A DNA stretch of 9,901 bases from Pedobacter sp. (GTDB taxonomy: Bacteria > Bacteroidota > Bacteroidia > Sphingobacteriales > Sphingobacteriaceae): contig JAQBOT010000385.1 of NCBI GenBank assembly GCA_028287885.1, positions 1 to 9,901 of the forward strand, read 5' to 3'. Positions within the stretch are counted from its first letter, which is position 1, and every line of letters starts with the position of its first letter. This document shows positions 7,202 to 9,901 of this stretch, in pieces. The position numbers and the translations under genes are program-made. The notes under the pieces were generated by a model. The model was not told where the DNA came from. It saw nothing but the letters and a program-made list of their open reading frames with translations, and did not search any database.

Positions 7202-7759
7202 ATGACCATACAGGAATTTGATCTGGATCTGTTTTTGAAGATCCACAGGGGTTTGTCCTGCGAGTTTTTAGACTGGCTAGCACCCCTTTTACGGAATAAA
7301 TTCTTCTGGTCTCCCCTATACCTATTTATAATTATCTTCCTTATACGGGAATACAAGCGTCAAGGCTGGTATATGGTTGGTTTTATGCTTTTCACCTTTG
7401 GACTTGGCGATGGCATCGCGTCAAGGATAATCAAGCCTTTGGTGGCGCGAATTAGGCCATGTAATGATTTTCAGCTATCGAATCTAATTATCCACCGGGT
7501 ACCATGCGGAAGCGGTTATAGCTTTCCGTCGTCCCATGCTACAAACCATTTCGCCATTGCAGTGTTTCTTATTCTCCTGTTTTATAGAAGTTGGAAACCA
7601 ATACTGCCGATCGCACTTACCTGGGCATTCTTAATTTCGATGTCGCAGGTGTATGTTGGTGTACATTATCCAATTGACACATTGGCAGGAGCCATACTGG
7701 GCGCACTAATTGGTCTGTTTACCGGCACCCTTTATAAAAGATTGCAACCACACATTTAG
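7202..7759 (+). CDS. PAP2 family membrane phosphatase
   Basis: Integral membrane lipid or polyprenyl phosphatase of 185 residues, related to BcrC/PgpB-type enzymes that hydrolyse phosphate from undecaprenyl diphosphate, lipid A or phosphatidic acid derivatives. The three PAP2 signature blocks are present: KPLVARIRP (Lys78-Pro86, K-x6-RP), FPSSHATNH (108-116, catalytic His112 in PSSH) and SQVYVGVHYPID (148-159, His155 and Asp159). The normal Arg of the third block (SR) is Gln here. About four to five hydrophobic segments are visible (roughly 36-48, 57-70, 117-128, 133-148, 161-176). The ATG at 7202 is chosen; a GTG at 7196 overlapping the methyltransferase stop is the alternative. The next gene's ATG directly abuts its TAG, so translation is probably coupled. 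Confidence 0.92.
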   Translation: MTIQEFDLDLFLKIHRGLSCEFLDWLAPLLRNKFFWSPLYLFIIIFLIREYKRQGWYMVGFMLFTFGLGDGIASRIIKPLVARIRPCNDFQLSNLIIHRVPCGSGYSFPSSHATNHFAIAVFLILLFYRSWKPILPIALTWAFLISMSQVYVGVHYPIDTLAGAILGALIGLFTGTLYKRLQPHI

Positions 7760-8485
7760 ATGGAAATCTGGAAAATACTCGTCTTGTTTTTTTGCGCATT
7801 CTTTGGAGGCTGTGCTATCTTTCTGGTAAAAAGCGACAGATCCAAGTTGTTGAAACTGATCTTATCTTTTAGCGGAGCGTACCTTTTTGCCATTACGGTT
7901 TTGCACTTAATTCCTGATGCTTATGCAGGCACAGATGGCGGGTACATCGGCGTATATATATTAATCGGGTTTTTAATTCAGGTATTTCTTGAACAATTTT
8001 CGGAAGGGGTTGAACACGGGCACATGCATCACCACCACCACGATGAAGGACATGTTTTTCCTTACCCGATCATGATCAGTTTATGCCTGCATGCATTTTT
8101 AGAAGGGATGCCGCTGGCCCGGGATCAGCATAATGAATTGATATTTGGTATTGCCTTGCACCACATTCCTGCTGCTTTCGCTTTGGCTAGTATCCTCATG
8201 CAAAACCATTACAAGGCAGGAAGCCTTTTGTTTTATATCGGGATATTTGCCCTCATGGCTCCATTGGGATTTCTGCTTAGCTACGGAATCAGCACGGGCA
8301 GCGTTGGCGGTATAGAGTTATATTTCAATAAAATGATGGGCATTGTCATCGGTATCTTCCTCCACATCTCTACAACAATCTTGTTTGAAACCAGCGTAGA
8401 TCACAAGTTTACACGTAAGAAAATGGTCGCCGTTCTAATCGGGATTACGGTCGCCTTGATCGGCTTCTATACTGGGGATCACTAA
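7760..8485 (+). CDS. ZIP family divalent metal transporter
   Basis: A membrane protein of 241 residues that should import zinc or another divalent metal into the cytoplasm. Hydrophobic segments lie at about 5-22, 31-50, 61-77, 103-118, 128-146, 155-174, 192-208 and 222-236, giving the usual eight helices. A histidine-rich loop, HGHMHHHHHDEGH (86-98), sits between helices 3 and 4, as in many ZIPs. The transport-site motifs are variants of the family pattern: HAFLEGMPLA (111-120; H-x3-E-G) and LHHIPAAFAL (133-142; H-H-x-P). In the second, the family's HEIPHE-type glutamates are missing, which could alter metal choice. Its ATG follows the PAP2 stop with no gap, making it the third gene of the operon. 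It ends six bases from the convergent DUF5522-type gene, with no terminator visible between. Confidence 0.9.
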   Translation: MEIWKILVLFFCAFFGGCAIFLVKSDRSKLLKLILSFSGAYLFAITVLHLIPDAYAGTDGGYIGVYILIGFLIQVFLEQFSEGVEHGHMHHHHHDEGHVFPYPIMISLCLHAFLEGMPLARDQHNELIFGIALHHIPAAFALASILMQNHYKAGSLLFYIGIFALMAPLGFLLSYGISTGSVGGIELYFNKMMGIVIGIFLHISTTILFETSVDHKFTRKKMVAVLIGITVALIGFYTGDH

Positions 8486-8491
8486 CGCCGG

Positions 8492-8647
8492 CTACTTCTT
8501 TCGTTCAGGTTTATCTTTCTCTTTTCCGTAGCCCCATGGGCAGTGCTTACACTTGTTTTTGCAGCAGGTCCCGCGTTTAAGATGATAGGCTTCGGTAAAC
8601 ACCATTAAACCAGCTTCGTTGAAATAGTAGTCAATGCCCTCTTTCAT
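8492..8647 (-). CDS. 51-residue cysteine-rich DUF5522-type protein
   Basis: A very short gene of unknown function. The product has an N-terminal aromatic stretch (DYYFNEAGLMVFTEAYHLKRG, about 6-26) and then a four-cysteine cluster CC-x3-C-x2-C followed by PWGYGKEK (Cys28, Cys29, Cys33, Cys36). It ends in a highly charged tail (about 42-51). This order matches, from memory, the DUF5522 family (YF.E.GL.VFT..YHL.RG.CC...C.HCP.GY). The cluster suggests binding of zinc or an Fe-S centre, which is inference. Its ATG shares one base with the stop codon of the MBL-fold gene (TGATG), indicating translational coupling and a possible joint role. It is the last gene of the coaE operon. Confidence 0.88.
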   Translation of the reverse strand: MKEGIDYYFNEAGLMVFTEAYHLKRGTCCKNKCKHCPWGYGKEKDKPERKK

Positions 8648-9585
8648 CAGTTCAGCACCTTGATGGTCAACTCATTTTCAAAATAAGCTTGAAGATGTTT
8701 GCCGCTGCCATGTGTGGTCCACACTTCCTTTGGTTTAACTTGCTTAATGGTTTCAATGATGCCGTTCCAATCCACGTGGTCAGAGATACAGAGCTGCAGC
8801 TCTTTGCTCTGCAAGTTTTTCCAGCCGGATGCAAATACACGTACCACATTGATTGCTTTAATATAACTTTTGAAGACCATGGGCGGCACCAGATATATCA
8901 TTCCATTTGGGTTCGTCTTCATAACCTTGCGGTCATACATCTCATACTTACCTAAATCTACACCAAGTTGCTCATACAGCTTAACAAAGGGCATTATATT
9001 ATGATGAACAAGAATACGTTTATTGGTACAATGATCATTGATCAAGCGTATTAAACGCTGACTTTTGCCTAAGGCATATGCCCCAAGCATAATATTAATT
9101 TCTGTTGACTGCAAATTTTTGATCTCCTCTTCCGCTTTGGGATGTTGGGTTGTTGGATTTGCGAAGGTCGTTTCGGTGATCAGCACATCTCCCTCCATAA
9201 ATTCGACAGGCTCACAGGTCGGATCAGGCTGCAGCTTGTAATCTCCAGTATAAATGTACCTCGTACCTTGATACTCCATAATGACTTGGGCAGAACCCAG
9301 CATATGCCCCGCAGAAATGAAACTTACTTTCACGCCATTTAGATCAAAAACTTCATGATAAGCGTGGATGTAGAATTCTCCTGCAGCGAACTTTTTATAC
9401 CGATGAAGCATAAATAAAGAGGTAGCCTTTGTACAGTATACATGTAAACTTCCGCTACAAGCGTGATCTCCATGTGCATGGGACACAACGGCTGTTTTTA
9501 CTGGTTGATTGGGGTCAAGGTAGAAATCACCGTAACTACAATAAAGTCCAACTGCAGTTGGCACTATAAAATCGTCTAAAATCAT
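8647..9585 (-). CDS. MBL-fold exonuclease-like protein (CPSF/ligase-associated type)
   Basis: A metallo-beta-lactamase-fold hydrolase of 312 residues, likely a zinc-dependent nuclease on RNA or DNA. Visible metal-site motifs are SHAHGDH (35-41, HxHxDH), SAGHMLGSAQ (91-100), YTGDYK (112-117), the acidic ETTF (138-141) and ISDHVDW (267-273), ending with WTTHGSG (289-295). A compact insert with GAYALGKSQRL (168-178) resembles the reduced beta-CASP domain of CPSF-type nucleases. The overall pattern resembles the ligase-associated exonuclease group, but no ATP-dependent ligase or helicase gene is next to it here. Its ATG follows tandem TAA stop codons of coaE by one base, and its stop overlaps the DUF5522-type start, so the three genes look co-transcribed. 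Substrate and cellular role are not determined by sequence. Confidence 0.9.
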   Translation of the reverse strand: MILDDFIVPTAVGLYCSYGDFYLDPNQPVKTAVVSHAHGDHACSGSLHVYCTKATSLFMLHRYKKFAAGEFYIHAYHEVFDLNGVKVSFISAGHMLGSAQVIMEYQGTRYIYTGDYKLQPDPTCEPVEFMEGDVLITETTFANPTTQHPKAEEEIKNLQSTEINIMLGAYALGKSQRLIRLINDHCTNKRILVHHNIMPFVKLYEQLGVDLGKYEMYDRKVMKTNPNGMIYLVPPMVFKSYIKAINVVRVFASGWKNLQSKELQLCISDHVDWNGIIETIKQVKPKEVWTTHGSGKHLQAYFENELTIKVLN

Positions 9586-9589
9586 GTTA

Positions 9590-9901
9590 TTACTTTATTG
9601 CAGAAAATTGTCGATGCAGATCCATCACTTGTAAAATAATAGAGCTGCTTTCATCATTGTAAATTTGATGATTTGCAAGCCGGAGCTTTTTCTCATCAGA
9701 AAATTGTTTGTTCATGCGCGATCTGACCTGATCTTCAGAAACCTTATCTCTGTCCATCACCCGGCTCACTTTCACTTGATCTGGAGCAAGTACGAGGATA
9801 CTGGTATCGCACATCTTGTACGAGTTACTTTCAAACAGGAGAGCGGCCTCCTTTAAGATATATGGCGTTGAGAAAGGCAATGAGGCAATCCAAAGATCAA
9901 A
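9590..9901 (-). CDS. coaE: dephospho-CoA kinase, C-terminal part (5' end outside window)
   Basis: CoaE phosphorylates the 3'-hydroxyl of dephospho-CoA with ATP, the last step of CoA synthesis. The frame is open to the right edge, so the P-loop and N-terminal half lie outside; 103 residues are visible. The recognisable part is PYILKEAALLFESNSYKMCD, matching the family's 'P-LL-E---Y---D' core. VMDRDKVSEDQVRSRMNKQFSDEKK follows, the lid region whose Arg residues contact ATP (compare RxMxRDxxxxxxxxxRxxxQ). Then come LANHQIYND, matching the '-AD-VI-N-' strand, and a short C-terminal helix. It is the most upstream visible gene of the operon and ends in tandem TAA codons. Other small P-loop kinases are unlikely given this combination. 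Confidence 0.93.
   Translation of the reverse strand, partial: FDLWIASLPFSTPYILKEAALLFESNSYKMCDTSILVLAPDQVKVSRVMDRDKVSEDQVRSRMNKQFSDEKKLRLANHQIYNDESSSIILQVMDLHRQFSAIK

Noticed and set aside
7012..7356. 114-codon minus-strand open frame across the methyltransferase-PAP2 junction
   Set aside because: It spans two convincing plus-strand genes and resembles no known family.
8025..8045. CAT/CAC triplet run that looks like a small tandem repeat
   Set aside because: It is simply the codons of the histidine-rich loop of the ZIP transporter.
1..9901. A hidden defence, mobile or otherwise new multi-gene system
   Set aside because: No transposase, integrase, phage, toxin-antitoxin or repeat-array signature was seen. 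Nearly all the sequence is accounted for by recognisable genes in normal order and length.

Overview
The window looks like ordinary core chromosome from a member of the Bacteroidota, probably a Cytophagales or Sphingobacteriales-type organism. Several signs point there: moderate to low G+C; a TAnnTTTG-type -7 promoter element on each side of the divergent gap at 6331-6467; no obvious strong Shine-Dalgarno sequences; an AccD with the 'MAWFKR' start typical of the phylum; a GlmM with the loop variants usual in Bacteroidota and archaea; and a DUF5522-type mini-protein. The species is inferred from protein style, not from a search. I see no insertion sequence, prophage, CRISPR array, tRNA or rRNA.

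Layout, left to right. Positions 1-750 (+) hold the 3' part of a hydroxymethylglutaryl-CoA lyase gene, cut by the window edge. It overlaps tail to tail with a small GNAT acetyltransferase gene (740-1162, -). Upstream of the GNAT gene on the same strand, and separated from it by a strong hairpin terminator, is class II fructose-bisphosphate aldolase (1250-2329, -). A 149-base divergent gap leads to accD (2479-3321, +), the acetyl-CoA carboxylase carboxyltransferase beta subunit. accD ends at a terminator shared with a convergent gene for an 81-residue hydrophilic protein of unknown function (3408-3653, -).

Next comes a two-gene minus-strand unit, glmM then a cysteine desulfurase (6330 to 3788), ending in a clear intrinsic terminator. 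Facing away from glmM is a tightly packed plus-strand trio: a SAM-dependent methyltransferase, a PAP2 phosphatase and a ZIP-family metal transporter (6468-8485). The last block is a minus-strand operon entering from the right edge: coaE (partial), an MBL-fold exonuclease-like protein, and a 51-residue cysteine-rich DUF5522-type protein (9901 to 8492) that overlaps the MBL gene by one base.

Functionally this is mostly central metabolism: leucine/ketone-body carbon to acetyl-CoA, glycolysis/gluconeogenesis, fatty-acid initiation, amino-sugar supply for peptidoglycan and LPS, sulfur mobilisation and CoA synthesis. The least understood items are the 51-residue cysteine-rich protein coupled to the MBL nuclease gene and the 81-residue hydrophilic protein. 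I found no convincing new multi-gene system, and interest scores are set accordingly.
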